Counted from the first letter of the stretch, positions 42,183-51,819 are shown. The stretch is 64,000 nt of DNA from JAFGXT01 sp963677165 (GCA_963677165.2 CAXXSX010000002.1:4712001-4776000); one strand, 5' to 3'. The notes: generated by a model from the sequence alone, not told the origin. Made by a program: numbers and translations.

Positions 42183-43565
42183 ATGAAAAAAATTATCAAA
42201 ATCATTGTTGCCCTGATAATACTGGTGATTATAGGATGCACTGGTTTTAAAGTATATCAGAGCTATGTGCCGGAAGAGCATCAACTGGCCTTTAAAACGG
42301 AAAACGTCAAACGCGCCGACATTATGCGGGCCATCTCCGCAACTGGAACCGTTGAACCCGAAGAGCTGGTGAATGTCGGGGCCCAGGTAAGCGGAAAGAT
42401 AATGAGTTTCGGAAAAGATGTATCCGGAAACACTATGGACTTTAGTTCTAAAGTAAAAAAAGGTATGCTTCTGGCTTTGATCGACGATGTAACTTACAAA
42501 GCAGAACTGCAGGAAGTCAATGCTGAAAAGGCGGAAGCGGAAGCTTCCGTAAAAAGTGCAAAAGCGTCTATATCAGAAGCAAAAGCCCAAAAGATTCAAG
42601 CGGCCAATGACTGGAAACGAGCTCAGACTCTTTATGACCAGGCATCCATGACCAAAAGCGATTACGACTCATATGAAGCCGCGTTTTATTCCGCCAAGGC
42701 AGAAGTTGCTGTAGCGGAAGCCGCACTAGCCAAAGCGGAAGCCTCTCTGCTAAGTATAGAAGCTTCTCTGGTAAAAGCGAGACGGAATCTGGAATACTGT
42801 ACAATCTCATCTCCAATCGACGGAGTAATTATTGACCGTCGAGTCAGCATCGGCCAGACGGTGGTTTCAAGCCAGTCGGCTTCAAGTATTTTTCTGGTTG
42901 CTAAAGATTTCAAAAAAATGCAGGTATGGGTGTCTGTAAACGAAGCAGATATCGGCAGTATCTATAAGGGAATGCCGGTTAAGTTTTTCTGCGATGCCTT
43001 CCCTAACTCCGAATTCCGTGGAAAAGTTAAACGTCTACGATTAAACGCTACTCTTTCCTCAAATGTGGTTACCTTTATTGTTGAAGTTGACGTGGACAAC
43101 AAAGATCTTAAACTGATCCCGTATCTCACAGCCAACGTCAAATTCATCAAAGACGAACGGATCAATGTTCTTGCCGTCTCCAATTCTGCCTTACGCTATT
43201 CCCCGTCTGAAGACATGGTTACTCCGGAAGGACAATCTGCGTTGGCGGCTCAAACCGCCCCAAAAGAAGCTTATCTATGGGTAAAAACCGGAAACGATAA
43301 GTTGCGCCCGATAAAAGTGAAAGTTGGCCTGAATAACGGACTGATCAGTGAAATTACAACCGACCAGTTGAATGAAGGCGACAGTGTAGTGACTGGTGTT
43401 GAATATGTCGCGGTTGCAGCTCCCGGCGGAGACCAGAAAGGTGACGACAGCATGTCAAACCCGTTCCTACCTAAATTCCCGAAACACAAGAAACGCGGAA
43501 GCGCAGGAAAACGAGAACGTCAACAGCAGCGTACCAATGGTGGCGGTGCCCCCCCGAAAAAATAA
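42183..43565 (+). CDS. MacA-like periplasmic adaptor
   Basis: One N-terminal membrane anchor, then the biotinyl-lipoyl-like fold (ATGTVEPEELVNVGAQVSGKI), a long coiled-coil hairpin (about residues 95-200, rich in KAEAEASVKSAKAS), and beta-barrel and membrane-proximal domains (GVIIDRRVSIGQTVVSSQSA). This is the HlyD/MacA adaptor of a tripartite exporter. The C-terminus is basic (KHKKRGSAGKRERQQQR) and unusual. Operon with TolC-like and MacB-like genes. Confidence 0.85.
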   Translation: MKKIIKIIVALIILVIIGCTGFKVYQSYVPEEHQLAFKTENVKRADIMRAISATGTVEPEELVNVGAQVSGKIMSFGKDVSGNTMDFSSKVKKGMLLALIDDVTYKAELQEVNAEKAEAEASVKSAKASISEAKAQKIQAANDWKRAQTLYDQASMTKSDYDSYEAAFYSAKAEVAVAEAALAKAEASLLSIEASLVKARRNLEYCTISSPIDGVIIDRRVSIGQTVVSSQSASSIFLVAKDFKKMQVWVSVNEADIGSIYKGMPVKFFCDAFPNSEFRGKVKRLRLNATLSSNVVTFIVEVDVDNKDLKLIPYLTANVKFIKDERINVLAVSNSALRYSPSEDMVTPEGQSALAAQTAPKEAYLWVKTGNDKLRPIKVKVGLNNGLISEITTDQLNEGDSVVTGVEYVAVAAPGGDQKGDDSMSNPFLPKFPKHKKRGSAGKRERQQQRTNGGGAPPKK

Positions 43566-43585
43566 AGGAACAAGAGGTAACAGAC

Positions 43586-44284
43586 ATGTCTCTGATAAAA
43601 CTTGTTAATATAAGTAAAACATATTTCCTGGGCGAAATAGATGTACCGGTGCTGAAAGGCATTTCCATGGAAATCGGCAAGGGAGAATATGTGTCCCTTA
43701 TGGGCGCCTCCGGTTCCGGTAAGAGTACACTGATGAATATTCTCGGTTGCCTTGATCGCCAAACTGGAGGTGATTACCTTTTTGAAGATCAGGAAGTAGG
43801 CAGGATGTCCGGTGATAAACGGGCTATGATTCGAAACCACAAGATCGGTTTTGTATTTCAGAACTTTAACCTGCTGCCGCGAACAACGGCACTGGAAAAT
43901 GTCATCATGCCCCTGAACTACACCGCTGAAGGCTTATCCACGGCGGAATGCCGCAAACGCGGAATGGAAGCATTGGAACAGGTTGGAATCGCTGACCGTT
44001 GCCATCATCATCCATCGCAGCTTTCCGGCGGACAGCAGCAGCGTGTTGCGATCGCGCGAGCCCTGATTAATCATCCGCCGGTAATCTTTGCCGACGAACC
44101 AACCGGTAATCTTGATTCACACACCAGCGTGGACGTAATGAATATGTTCAGCGATTTAAACGCCAGCGGCATTACCGTTATCCTGGTGACCCACTCTCCT
44201 GAGTTGGCGGAACACGCCAAGCGGGTCATTCACCTGAGTGATGGTCAAATTGTTCAGGGCACATATGGAGAGGACCACAAATGA
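43586..44284 (+). CDS. MacB-type ABC ATPase
   Basis: Walker A GASGSGKST, signature LSGGQQQR, Walker B VIFADEPTGNLD and switch VTHSPE are all present in 232 residues. ATP-driven partner of the separate permease encoded next (ATGA overlap). Confidence 0.9.
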   Translation: MSLIKLVNISKTYFLGEIDVPVLKGISMEIGKGEYVSLMGASGSGKSTLMNILGCLDRQTGGDYLFEDQEVGRMSGDKRAMIRNHKIGFVFQNFNLLPRTTALENVIMPLNYTAEGLSTAECRKRGMEALEQVGIADRCHHHPSQLSGGQQQRVAIARALINHPPVIFADEPTGNLDSHTSVDVMNMFSDLNASGITVILVTHSPELAEHAKRVIHLSDGQIVQGTYGEDHK

Positions 44285-45642
44285 AAATTGTATCAACAGT
44301 AAGAACTTCCCTGACTTCGTTGTTGCGCAATCCCACCAGAACACTGCTCACCGCTCTGGGCATTGTAATTGGTATTGCCGCGGTAATTACCATGATGGAA
44401 ATCGGAAAAGGCTCTAAAGCATCAATAAAAAAATCCTTTGAGAAAATGGGAGCAAACTCCATTATGGTCAGACCGGGAGCAATGCGTCCGCCGGGTGGTC
44501 CTCGTCAGGGCGCCGGAAGTGCGGTATCGCTGATTCCGGCCGACGCCGACGCCATCGGCCAGGAATGTCCCAGTGTCGGTTCGTATACTCCCGTGGTACG
44601 CGGCTCAGGCGTACAAATTATCTTTGGCAGTGTAAACTGGCAGCCAGGGTACCTTTACGGCGTAGGACCAGCCTACTTCGACATTCGTAACTGGACCATT
44701 TCCGAAGGCAGAAAATTCACTCAGAAAGAAGTCGATCAAAATGCCCGCGTCTGCGTGGTTGGCACAACAATCGTAAAAGAAGTATTCAACGGACAGTCTC
44801 CGATCAACTGCGAACTTCGTGTTGGTCAGGTGGCCTTCAAAATCATTGGCGTACTGAAATCAAAAGGCGCGAATATGATGGGGATGGATGAAGACGATGT
44901 GGTCCTGACTCCATGGACCACACTCCGAATGCGTGTTACCGGTCTTACTATGGGATCAGCGTCTAATACGACTAGCAGTGTTTCCAGTTACCCGGGCGAT
45001 AAATTCGCGATCAGCGGCATTGCGCTTTATCCGGAACAGCAGGACAGCATTGAAGACGACAATCTATATTACGCAAGATTCACCCAGATCAATCAGATTC
45101 TATTTTCCGCGATTTCAACCGATAAAGTCGATGACGCGATAAACGAAGTCTCCGCATTACTTAGAAAAAGACACCGTCTGAAAGAAGCCCAGGAAGATGA
45201 CTTTCATATCCGCAACTCAGCCGACTTCATGTCCATGCTGAATCAGACATCCGGTTTAATGACCAACCTGCTGATGGGCGTGGCACTGCTGTCATTGGTC
45301 GTCGGCGGAGTCGGTATCATGAATATCATGCTGGTCTCGGTAACGGAAAGAACACGTGAAATCGGACTGCGTATGGCAGTTGGAGCTCGCTCTCGTGATA
45401 TCCTGCGCCAGTTTCTGATTGAAGCAGTCGTATTGTGCATCAGTGGTGGTATCATTGGAATTATCCTGGGACACGGCACTTCTCTGATGATTGAAAAATA
45501 CGCAAAATGGCCGGTTCAGTCCAGCCCCGGCGCGATCATAGCGGCAGTAGTAGTTTCAGCCTCAGTCGGTATCCTGTTCGGATTTTACCCGGCCTGGAAA
45601 GCTTCACGCCTTGACCCGATCGAAGCATTACGCTACGAATAA
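44281..45642 (+). CDS. MacB-type ABC permease
   Basis: One N-terminal helix (NPTRTLLTALGIVIGIAAVITM), a periplasmic MacB core domain of about 240 residues, then three C-terminal helices (LLMGVALLSLVVGGVGIMNIML, IGLRMAVGARSRDILRQFLIE, GAIIAAVVVSASVGILFGFYPAWKASRLDPIEALRYE in part). The ending with PIEALRYE is typical. It exports a substrate such as a lipopeptide, drug or glycolipid with the MacA- and TolC-like proteins. Stop at 45642; an IS element lies 72 bp after. Confidence 0.85.
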   Translation: MKIVSTVRTSLTSLLRNPTRTLLTALGIVIGIAAVITMMEIGKGSKASIKKSFEKMGANSIMVRPGAMRPPGGPRQGAGSAVSLIPADADAIGQECPSVGSYTPVVRGSGVQIIFGSVNWQPGYLYGVGPAYFDIRNWTISEGRKFTQKEVDQNARVCVVGTTIVKEVFNGQSPINCELRVGQVAFKIIGVLKSKGANMMGMDEDDVVLTPWTTLRMRVTGLTMGSASNTTSSVSSYPGDKFAISGIALYPEQQDSIEDDNLYYARFTQINQILFSAISTDKVDDAINEVSALLRKRHRLKEAQEDDFHIRNSADFMSMLNQTSGLMTNLLMGVALLSLVVGGVGIMNIMLVSVTERTREIGLRMAVGARSRDILRQFLIEAVVLCISGGIIGIILGHGTSLMIEKYAKWPVQSSPGAIIAAVVVSASVGILFGFYPAWKASRLDPIEALRYE

Positions 45643-45714
45643 AACTTATAACGGCGCAGTTCTTATTCCTTATGAAACAAAATCAACGACACATGCCAAT
45701 ATAAGTAAAAATAT

Positions 45715-47126
45715 CACAGTCATCCCATAGGAAAGTAAAAATTTGAAAAGGAGACGGATTAAAACTACTCTTAAGTGACCAAACAAAAGGAGTAGAGATG
45801 AATCCGTCAAAACATAAAATGAGTGTCTTATCGCAAATATTCAAACTAATTCCCGGAAATTTGATCCCGAAGCTTGCCCGTGAGCATGGAGTAGACAAGC
45901 AGTCCCGTACGTTTGCACCAACAAGTCATGTACTGGCATTGGTATTTGGGCAGTTGTCGCATGCATTGGGACTGAATGATATTTGTGACGCTTTGCGTAA
46001 TCATTGTGGGATACTCAGTAAAATCAGGAATGCAGTTGCGCCAAGTAGAAACGGATTTTCTCATGCTAACCGTACTCGAAATGCGAACATGGCAGAGGAT
46101 TTATTCTGGTCTACCCTGAAACATCTTGAGAATATGAGTCCTTTGTTTCGTATGCAGGGACGATCATATTGCGCGATGCCTCGTCGTTTTAAGAGACTGA
46201 TTAATGTTGTTGATTCAACCACCATTCAGCTTGTCGCCAACTGTATGGATTGGGCCAAGCATCGCCGTAAAAAAGCGGCAGCCAAGATGCATCTGAATTT
46301 GGATTTACGTTCTTTCCTGCCGAAATTTGTGGTGATTGACACAGCAAAAACAAACGATGCAAAAGAGGCGAGAACAGTGTGTTCGATTATAAAAGCCGGA
46401 GAAATTGTTGTTTTCGATAAAGCGTATGTCGACTTCAAACACCTTTATGAACTGCTTGTGCGTGGCGTATTCTGGATTAGCAGGGCCAAAACGAATATGA
46501 AGTATGAAGTTGTGGGACAGCATAGCGCTCCCAAGGGAAATATTCTTCAGGATTCCGTTATAAAGTTGACTGGAGTGAACACGGCAAAATGGTATCCGAA
46601 AACTCTCCGTATGGTTATTGCAATGGTTGAAGTTGACGGGAAAATGAAGAAAATGACCTTTATTACCAATAATTTTAAATGGTCCGCCAATTCTATTTGT
46701 GACTTGTATAAAGCTCGCTGGGCCGTTGAGGTATTTTTCAAGGAAATTAAGCAGACTTTGAAGTTGTCCGACTTTGTCGGCTATAATAAAAATGCCTTTC
46801 GCTGGCAGCTCTGGACAGCCCTGTTGACTTATATTCTGTTGCGTTTTATTGCCTGGCAAAGCAAATGGAATCACAGCTTTATCCGGTTATTTACCGCACT
46901 TCGCGGAGTGATATGGAGTCACTTGGATATGTTCAGCGTACTCGAATGCTGTGGGACAGCAGGCTGCAAAACGAGGATGCGAGCCGCTCCGGAAATGGCG
47001 TACCTACCGGGACTGGCCCCTACTTGATAAAATAAAGATGGGAACAGGGTATTCCTGAAAAATCAGAAATCCCTGCTCAAGTAATAAGTGAAATCATCAA
47101 ATATTAAAATTTATGGGATGATAGTG
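45715..47126 (+). mobile_element. IS4-family insertion sequence
   Basis: Terminal inverted repeats match at 13 of 15 bases (45715-45729 and 47112-47126, core TCATCCCATA) and bracket one intact transposase gene; total about 1.41 kb, a normal IS4 size. I could not find a target-site duplication beside these ends, so the exact boundary may be a few bases further out. It sits between the efflux operon and the GntR-type gene. Confidence 0.75.
45798..47027 (+). CDS. IS4-family transposase
   Basis: The 409-residue protein carries the DDE triad: D139 (INVVDSTTIQL), D207 (VVFDKAYVDF) and E311 in the YREK signature (Y304, R307, E311, K318). The N-terminal part is DUF4372-like. The frame is intact, so the element may still move. 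RBS AAAGGAG precedes ATG 45798. Confidence 0.9.
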   Translation: MNPSKHKMSVLSQIFKLIPGNLIPKLAREHGVDKQSRTFAPTSHVLALVFGQLSHALGLNDICDALRNHCGILSKIRNAVAPSRNGFSHANRTRNANMAEDLFWSTLKHLENMSPLFRMQGRSYCAMPRRFKRLINVVDSTTIQLVANCMDWAKHRRKKAAAKMHLNLDLRSFLPKFVVIDTAKTNDAKEARTVCSIIKAGEIVVFDKAYVDFKHLYELLVRGVFWISRAKTNMKYEVVGQHSAPKGNILQDSVIKLTGVNTAKWYPKTLRMVIAMVEVDGKMKKMTFITNNFKWSANSICDLYKARWAVEVFFKEIKQTLKLSDFVGYNKNAFRWQLWTALLTYILLRFIAWQSKWNHSFIRLFTALRGVIWSHLDMFSVLECCGTAGCKTRMRAAPEMAYLPGLAPT

Positions 47127-47157
47127 CTTTTTTTCCTCTTTTTTTGAAAATAAGATA

Positions 47158-47200
47158 TTGACTTTTGCATGCTTTTTTGCTAACTTATAACTATAAGTTA
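47158..47200 (+). promoter_or_regulatory. Promoter and operator of the GntR-type regulator gene
   Basis: TTGACT (47158-47163) starts a promoter whose -10 region overlaps an inverted repeat TAACTTATA, AC, TATAAGTTA at 47181-47200. This is the size and symmetry expected of a GntR-family operator and suggests autoregulation. The start codon is 19 bp further on. Confidence 0.5.
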
Positions 47201-47219
47201 AAAATAGGTAACTATAAAA

Positions 47220-48344
47220 ATGGCAAAACAGTCAGACAAACGTATTACACAAATAACTCAGGATATCCTGCATCAGATAAAGGCAGGAAAGCTTGAACTA
47301 GGGGAAAAACTGCCCAGCCAGTCTCAACTGATGTCTCAATATGACGTTAGTGTGACGACTGTCCGTGGCGCATTGAACAAGCTTCAGAAAAACGGAATTA
47401 TTAAAACAGAGCAGGGACGCGGCAGTTTTGTTTCGCTTCAGGCGACAAAAAGCAGCCCTGTAAGCAACCGGTTGAATATAGGTTTGCTATTTGAGAGTAT
47501 AAACAATGATCAGGAAAAAAATGCGGAGTCTGAAATCATTCTGGCCTTCTCCAATGAATGTTTTAGACGCGGGCATCGATTGATTCTGACAAACATTGAT
47601 TTTAACAATTGTACCGGGGGATACGACCTGATCGAATCATTCAATGGTTTACAACTCGACGGTCTCTGTGTATTTCTTCACGAGCCTGACGGCTCTTCGG
47701 AAAGATTGTCACAACTGACTTGCCATTTTCCTGCCTCTGTAGTGTTTTTTCCTGGACGAAGCCATGAGAGTGTAGATTCGGACTGTGTGGAATTCGATAC
47801 GTCGTCAGGGGTCAGACAGTTGCTAAGTTATCTGGTTTCGCTGGGACATAAAAAAATTGCCTATGTCGGTCCTCATGTTACGGAGTTTTTAGCGGGAAAT
47901 GAAATGATAACCGGACAGAAGCTGTATACTTATCGTCAGGTTCTCAACAAGTCGGGAATAAAATTTGATCCTTCTCTATGTCTCGAAACTACTTATGGAA
48001 CTCTGACTACGGATGACCGTGAGTATATTATTGAGGCGATACGTGACCGGGGAATTACCGCACTGTTTACAGCTAATGACTGGTTGGCAAGAGAAGTAAT
48101 GAACTGGCTCTGGGAGGAGGGGATAAAAGTTCCCGATCAGGTATCTGTTGCCGGAATAGACGATGCCGGATTTTCCAGAAAACTGATTCCGCCATTGACG
48201 ACAGTATCATCTCCGTTTGATACGGCGGCTGAAACTGTGCTTACTATGTTGGAAAATCGGTTGCGGAATAATAGTCGGGCATTTGAAAAAACTATAATAC
48301 CAAAGGAACTTATTATTAGAAAAACTACAATTTCACCAAAATAA
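47220..48344 (+). CDS. GntR-HTH / LacI-sensor transcriptional regulator
   Basis: Residues 5-75 are a GntR winged helix (LGEKLPSQSQLMSQYDVSVTTVRGALNKLQKNGII). The rest is a LacI-type ligand domain (IGLLFESINNDQ, GLCVFLHEP, KKIAYVGPHV, VSVAGIDDAGFS). This AraR-like combination usually senses a sugar. The last 21 codons and stop lie in the first copy of an 86-bp tandem duplication. The neighbouring glycosidase-like gene may be its target. Confidence 0.85.
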   Translation: MAKQSDKRITQITQDILHQIKAGKLELGEKLPSQSQLMSQYDVSVTTVRGALNKLQKNGIIKTEQGRGSFVSLQATKSSPVSNRLNIGLLFESINNDQEKNAESEIILAFSNECFRRGHRLILTNIDFNNCTGGYDLIESFNGLQLDGLCVFLHEPDGSSERLSQLTCHFPASVVFFPGRSHESVDSDCVEFDTSSGVRQLLSYLVSLGHKKIAYVGPHVTEFLAGNEMITGQKLYTYRQVLNKSGIKFDPSLCLETTYGTLTTDDREYIIEAIRDRGITALFTANDWLAREVMNWLWEEGIKVPDQVSVAGIDDAGFSRKLIPPLTTVSSPFDTAAETVLTMLENRLRNNSRAFEKTIIPKELIIRKTTISPK

Positions 48345-48453
48345 AAAATATAACAAAGGAAAGGAATTTTGAAAAAACTATAATACCAAAGGAACTTATT
48401 ATTAGAAAAACTACAATTTCACCAAAATAAAAAATATAACAAAGGAAAGGAAT
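48282..48453. repeat. 86-bp perfect tandem duplication
   Basis: 48282-48367 and 48368-48453 are identical. The first copy holds the end of the GntR-type gene; the second holds a useless repeat of that end plus the RBS (AAAGGAAAGG) for the prepilin-like gene. The unit is too recent to have diverged. It moved the RBS next to the downstream start while the regulator gene stayed intact. Confidence 0.95.
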
Positions 48454-48454
48454 A

Positions 48455-49108
48455 ATGAAAAAAAGAATCATCTCTTTAAATTTTACACTTATAGAACTTT
48501 TGGTTGTAATCGCAATTATTGCCATTCTGGCTTCATTGCTGTTACCGTCGCTTCAACGGGCAAGAGAGGTATCTAAACAGATTGCCTGTCAGAATAACCT
48601 TTCTCAACTGGGAAAGGCACAAGTACTTTACAGTTCGGATAATGATGACTGGCTGTCATCGTCGCGTATGGTGGAACATCTTGATTCCGGGGTAACAAGG
48701 AATCAGCGCTGGTGCGATCCTGGTTCTGCCCTGAGAAAATACATTAATGACAATGCACAAATAATCATTTGTCCAAGCAAGAGTTATGACCTTTCTTATA
48801 CGTCATCTACAGACATTTATCAAATAAGCTATTTTACAAACCTGCCCACGCTCGGGAATCTGATTCACAGTTTCTGGAAAAAATACTCCCGTCGGATTTG
48901 CGGCATTCGAAAACCGGCTCAGGCGATTTTTTATATTGACAATAAAGGCAGTTATGAAGCTTACGTGGTCAGCAGCATAGGCTTTCGCCACTTAAATTAT
49001 GCGTCGATGGTGTTTGCGGATGGGCATTCAGAAAAAATGAACTACAGCAGTTTGATGAATTCACGTTTAACGAACTCTGCCAGTCAAATGTACTGCGATC
49101 AGTTCTGA
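48455..49108 (+). CDS. Prepilin-type N-terminal cleavage/methylation protein
   Basis: [20 protein letters not shown] is a type IV pilin-like leader, though the usual Gly before Phe is Asn here. The C-terminus has [16 protein letters not shown], the H-x9-DGH motif of the very large DUF1559-like family in Lentisphaerota and Planctomycetota. The role is unknown; such proteins are exported by type II-like machinery and often stand next to glycosidase genes, as here. Confidence 0.85.
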   Translation: MKKRIISLNFTLIELLVVIAIIAILASLLLPSLQRAREVSKQIACQNNLSQLGKAQVLYSSDNDDWLSSSRMVEHLDSGVTRNQRWCDPGSALRKYINDNAQIIICPSKSYDLSYTSSTDIYQISYFTNLPTLGNLIHSFWKKYSRRICGIRKPAQAIFYIDNKGSYEAYVVSSIGFRHLNYASMVFADGHSEKMNYSSLMNSRLTNSASQMYCDQF

Positions 49109-49203
49109 TACCGTTTTTTATAAAACAATATTACCAGCATGGGGTAGTTCGATGCCTCAGGGGCTCTTTGTGAGTATTTATATAATATAAAAGGTATGAA
49201 ATA

Positions 49204-51156
49204 ATGATGAAACGAATATTGAACATGTTTTTATTGTTGGGTATTTGCTGTTGTGCCGTTGCATTATCAGCACAACCTGAAAAAATAATACTGAATGAAC
49301 AGTTTCTTACCACCAGAGCGGTATTAGAGAAATGGAAACATATCCATTTTCGTTATCCAGTAAGGCTCAAATATACCGCAGTCAAGCATGACAACAACTA
49401 TGCCGCATGTTTTCTGGTGCCCAAAACCGGAATGACTCTGGATACATATTTTATTACGCTTCCTATTGGTATAAAATGTAATAAAATCAGAGTGTCATTT
49501 TTATATAATACTACATCTGCAGGAATGCCGATGCTTGTAGCTGTTTCAGGAAGCAGAGGATGTAATATTCCAGCAATCAAAAAGCATCCAGAACTGATAA
49601 AAGACGGAAAATGGCACGAATGTATTCTCACATATGATTTGTCCGGTTTTAATCTGGATAAGGTTGATCTTGAATTTCTGGTGGAAGGTAAAGTGAAACA
49701 CAATGAAAAACTCATGCTGGATAATATTAAAGTCACAAAAATCCCGCCTCCGCCATTTAAAATATCATTGAATTCTCCCGTCTCCAGATCTGTTATTGCA
49801 GATACTCCCGGACAGAACGTTGTCATTAATGTTATCGCCAAGAACCTGAAGGAGCCATTTTCCTTTGAATTGTATAATGGTGATGAAAAGTTAAAATCTG
49901 CCGTTCTCAAACCGTTTACCGGAAAGAAAACCGTAACTTTTGACCTTACCCCATATAATACCGGAACTTACATTGTAAAAGCCGGAAAAGGAAAAGAAGT
50001 TATAGAGACCTGGACCATAAATAAGTATCCTTACCGTGAAAACAGCTTGCTAATTCATAATCGAATTCCGTATTATAACGGCAAACCATTTTTTCCAATT
50101 GGAATCTACCATTCCAGTGACCTGGTAATTAATATCATCAATAATGAGAATCAGAAAGGGATTGCAGAGGGAAAACTTACCCGTGAACAAATGTTTCATG
50201 ACCTCAGAGAAAGAGGTTTTAATGTGGTTAATTATTCATGGCGCACAGCACCAAAGAAATTTTTTAAAGTAGCAGCCCGATATGGATTTCTTGTGCTTTC
50301 TGAGAGTCGCAACCAGTTTGAGAAAGTAAATAAAGTAAAAGATCAACCTAATATTTTCGGCTGGTATTCATTTGACGAGCCGTCTGCGTCATTGAGTGGC
50401 AAGTGCAGTGAAACATATTTGAGGTACAAAAAAATAGACCCGTATCATCCAGTTATGACTGCATTCCGTTCCGCTGGGACCGGATATGGTGACGTTCCGC
50501 TGGTTGATATTGCCTTCAGCAATCGTTATCCGGTAAACAGTAAATACAGTAATGTTGGTGGGATAACCGAATACCTGACGCGTTGTCGCAATACCCTGAA
50601 CCGTAACAGTCCGGCAACTTGCGAAATGGCGGTTCCACAATTGTTTACTCATGACAGCAGCATGTATGGCGGAGTTGTTCCAACGATAAAACAGGTAAGG
50701 GCTGAGGTCTATACCTCAATTACTGCCGGTGCCAAAGGGGTCTTTTATTATGCCTATTATACCAGGGAACCATTAAAAAACGGGATGCCGCTGAATAAGA
50801 AACGTAAGCATTGGTTTCTACCTGAGAGTAAACTCTGGAATTCTATTGGGGCACTGAATAAGGAGCTCATTCCGCTTCAGGATGTGATTCTTCTCGGTGA
50901 AGATGCTTCAGGATTTAAATTGTCCTCCTCAAGCTCTATTGCATCGAAAATGTTGAAATATCAAAATAATTATTATTGGATCGTTGTAAATCCGGATGGT
51001 GAGCAGTCCGCTCAGATTACGTTGCAGTGGAATTATCACTTCAAAAAAATAGTTCCGCTATTTAATTCTCTGCCGCTGGAAAAAAACTCAAATAATCATG
51101 TTGTATTAACGTTGCCTGTATATGGCGTAGGTATATATAAATTTCTGGCAGAATAG
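49204..51156 (+). CDS. Secreted putative glycoside hydrolase with jelly-roll N-terminus
   Basis: A signal peptide (residues 1-22, ALSAQ) leads a beta-sandwich of about 170 residues (carbohydrate-binding-like), an Ig-like linker, then a TIM-barrel-like part (NGKPFFPIGIYHSSDLV, FNVVNYSWR, FGWYSFDEPSAS, GAKGVFYYAYYT). The phrases PFFPIGIY and DEPS are found in GH-A clan enzymes and uncharacterised Lentisphaerota/Verrucomicrobiota glycosidases. I cannot name the family or substrate. Confidence 0.65.
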   Translation: MMKRILNMFLLLGICCCAVALSAQPEKIILNEQFLTTRAVLEKWKHIHFRYPVRLKYTAVKHDNNYAACFLVPKTGMTLDTYFITLPIGIKCNKIRVSFLYNTTSAGMPMLVAVSGSRGCNIPAIKKHPELIKDGKWHECILTYDLSGFNLDKVDLEFLVEGKVKHNEKLMLDNIKVTKIPPPPFKISLNSPVSRSVIADTPGQNVVINVIAKNLKEPFSFELYNGDEKLKSAVLKPFTGKKTVTFDLTPYNTGTYIVKAGKGKEVIETWTINKYPYRENSLLIHNRIPYYNGKPFFPIGIYHSSDLVINIINNENQKGIAEGKLTREQMFHDLRERGFNVVNYSWRTAPKKFFKVAARYGFLVLSESRNQFEKVNKVKDQPNIFGWYSFDEPSASLSGKCSETYLRYKKIDPYHPVMTAFRSAGTGYGDVPLVDIAFSNRYPVNSKYSNVGGITEYLTRCRNTLNRNSPATCEMAVPQLFTHDSSMYGGVVPTIKQVRAEVYTSITAGAKGVFYYAYYTREPLKNGMPLNKKRKHWFLPESKLWNSIGALNKELIPLQDVILLGEDASGFKLSSSSSIASKMLKYQNNYYWIVVNPDGEQSAQITLQWNYHFKKIVPLFNSLPLEKNSNNHVVLTLPVYGVGIYKFLAE

Positions 51157-51164
51157 ATCACCTT

Positions 51165-51197
51165 GAACCATGCGTGACGTTTCGTCACGCATGGTTC
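51165..51197 (+). terminator. Strong hairpin after the glycosidase gene
   Basis: Fifteen perfectly paired bases (51165-51179 with 51183-51197) close a TTT loop, followed by CTTTACTTT. This is a likely terminator for the 48455-51156 genes, 9 bp after the stop. Confidence 0.7.
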
Positions 51198-51221
51198 TTT
51201 ACTTTGGCCTTTCTGCTACAA

Positions 51222-51311
51222 TTATCTAGATAAATAAATTTCCTCATTTTTTTCTGTATTTTTTTTGTTTTCGGCTTGACTTTTTATCAATATCTAGTCT
51301 TTTAACTAGAT
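51222..51311 (+). promoter_or_regulatory. Two ATCTAG-centred palindromes upstream of the AbrB-like gene
   Basis: TTATCTAGATAA (51222-51233, perfect) and ATCTAGT, six bases, ACTAGAT (51292-51311) share the core ATCTAG. A TTGACT box lies at 51276-51281 between them, with only weak -10 candidates. A paired arrangement like this suits an AbrB/MazE-type autoregulator binding both sites. Confidence 0.45.
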
Positions 51312-51343
51312 TTGTAATTATTTAACGACCCGGAGGTAAAAAA

Positions 51344-51541
51344 ATGGGTTACAAAACGAAAGTTCAGTCGATAAAACGCAAAACCAGTGAACAATGGTAC
51401 ATCAACTTTCCAATGGCTTTGGCGCATGCGTTGGAATTCGAGCACAGTGAGGAAGTCGAATGGGTTATAGCGGAGGATGGTACGTTGATATTGACGCGTC
51501 CCAATGCACCTAAACGCACCAGGGTAAAAAAAACGATTTAA
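51344..51541 (+). CDS. AbrB/MazE-like small DNA-binding protein, first ORF of a broken IS
   Basis: Strong RBS GGAGG before ATG 51344. The 65 residues (KRKTSEQWYINFPMALAHAL, VEWVIAEDGTLILTRP) resemble a swapped-hairpin AbrB/SpoVT domain. In related bacteria such ORFs precede a transposase. The frame ends at 51541 just after A8, and the transposase-like frame continues in -1. It may be an antitoxin-like regulator or an OrfA of the element. Confidence 0.6.
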   Translation: MGYKTKVQSIKRKTSEQWYINFPMALAHALEFEHSEEVEWVIAEDGTLILTRPNAPKRTRVKKTI

Positions 51542-51729
51542 ACCTGGTCAAAGATTTTTACCGTTTGTGGGAACACTGCCGCCCGGCATTTTCTCAAGAG
51601 CGATGTTGGGAAAATGCCGGAGAATTGATTCTGGGCAATCTGATTAATTTCGGACGTCATACAATTGCCGGAGCCTTGAGTTCTGCCGGGCGTACCGAAT
51701 TGGACTGGGAACTCGGGGTCATCCATTAA
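51526..51729 (+). pseudogene. Truncated transposase fragment in -1 frame
   Basis: The frame that follows the A8 run reads DFYRLWEHCRPAFSQERCW, then LINFGRHTIAGALSSAGR, a typical N-terminus of an IS701-like transposase (F-x2-LW...CRPAFSQ...GRHT). It has no start codon of its own and stops at 51727 after about 62 codons, long before any catalytic residue, so it is dead. The lost part was probably removed together with its right end. Confidence 0.65.
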
Positions 51730-51819
51730 GGTTCCTGTCAAGTAAAAAATAAAAAAATCCTTAGGAAAATTTGAATTTTCCTTCAAAAAAACTTTTATTT
51801 GAGGAAATCGGGGTCATCC
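51713..51819. repeat. 12-bp direct repeat flanking the end of the broken transposase
   Basis: TCGGGGTCATCC occurs at 51713-51724 and again at 51808-51819, 95 bp apart. The first copy forms the last transposase-like codons. The segment between has a GGAAAATT/AATTTTCC stem. The repeat may mark a deletion or insertion join in the element. Confidence 0.55.

Noticed and set aside
45700..47140. Target-site duplication beside the IS4 element
   Set aside because: The sequences next to the inverted repeats do not match for 8-12 bp; the duplication is absent, eroded or the ends are slightly misplaced.
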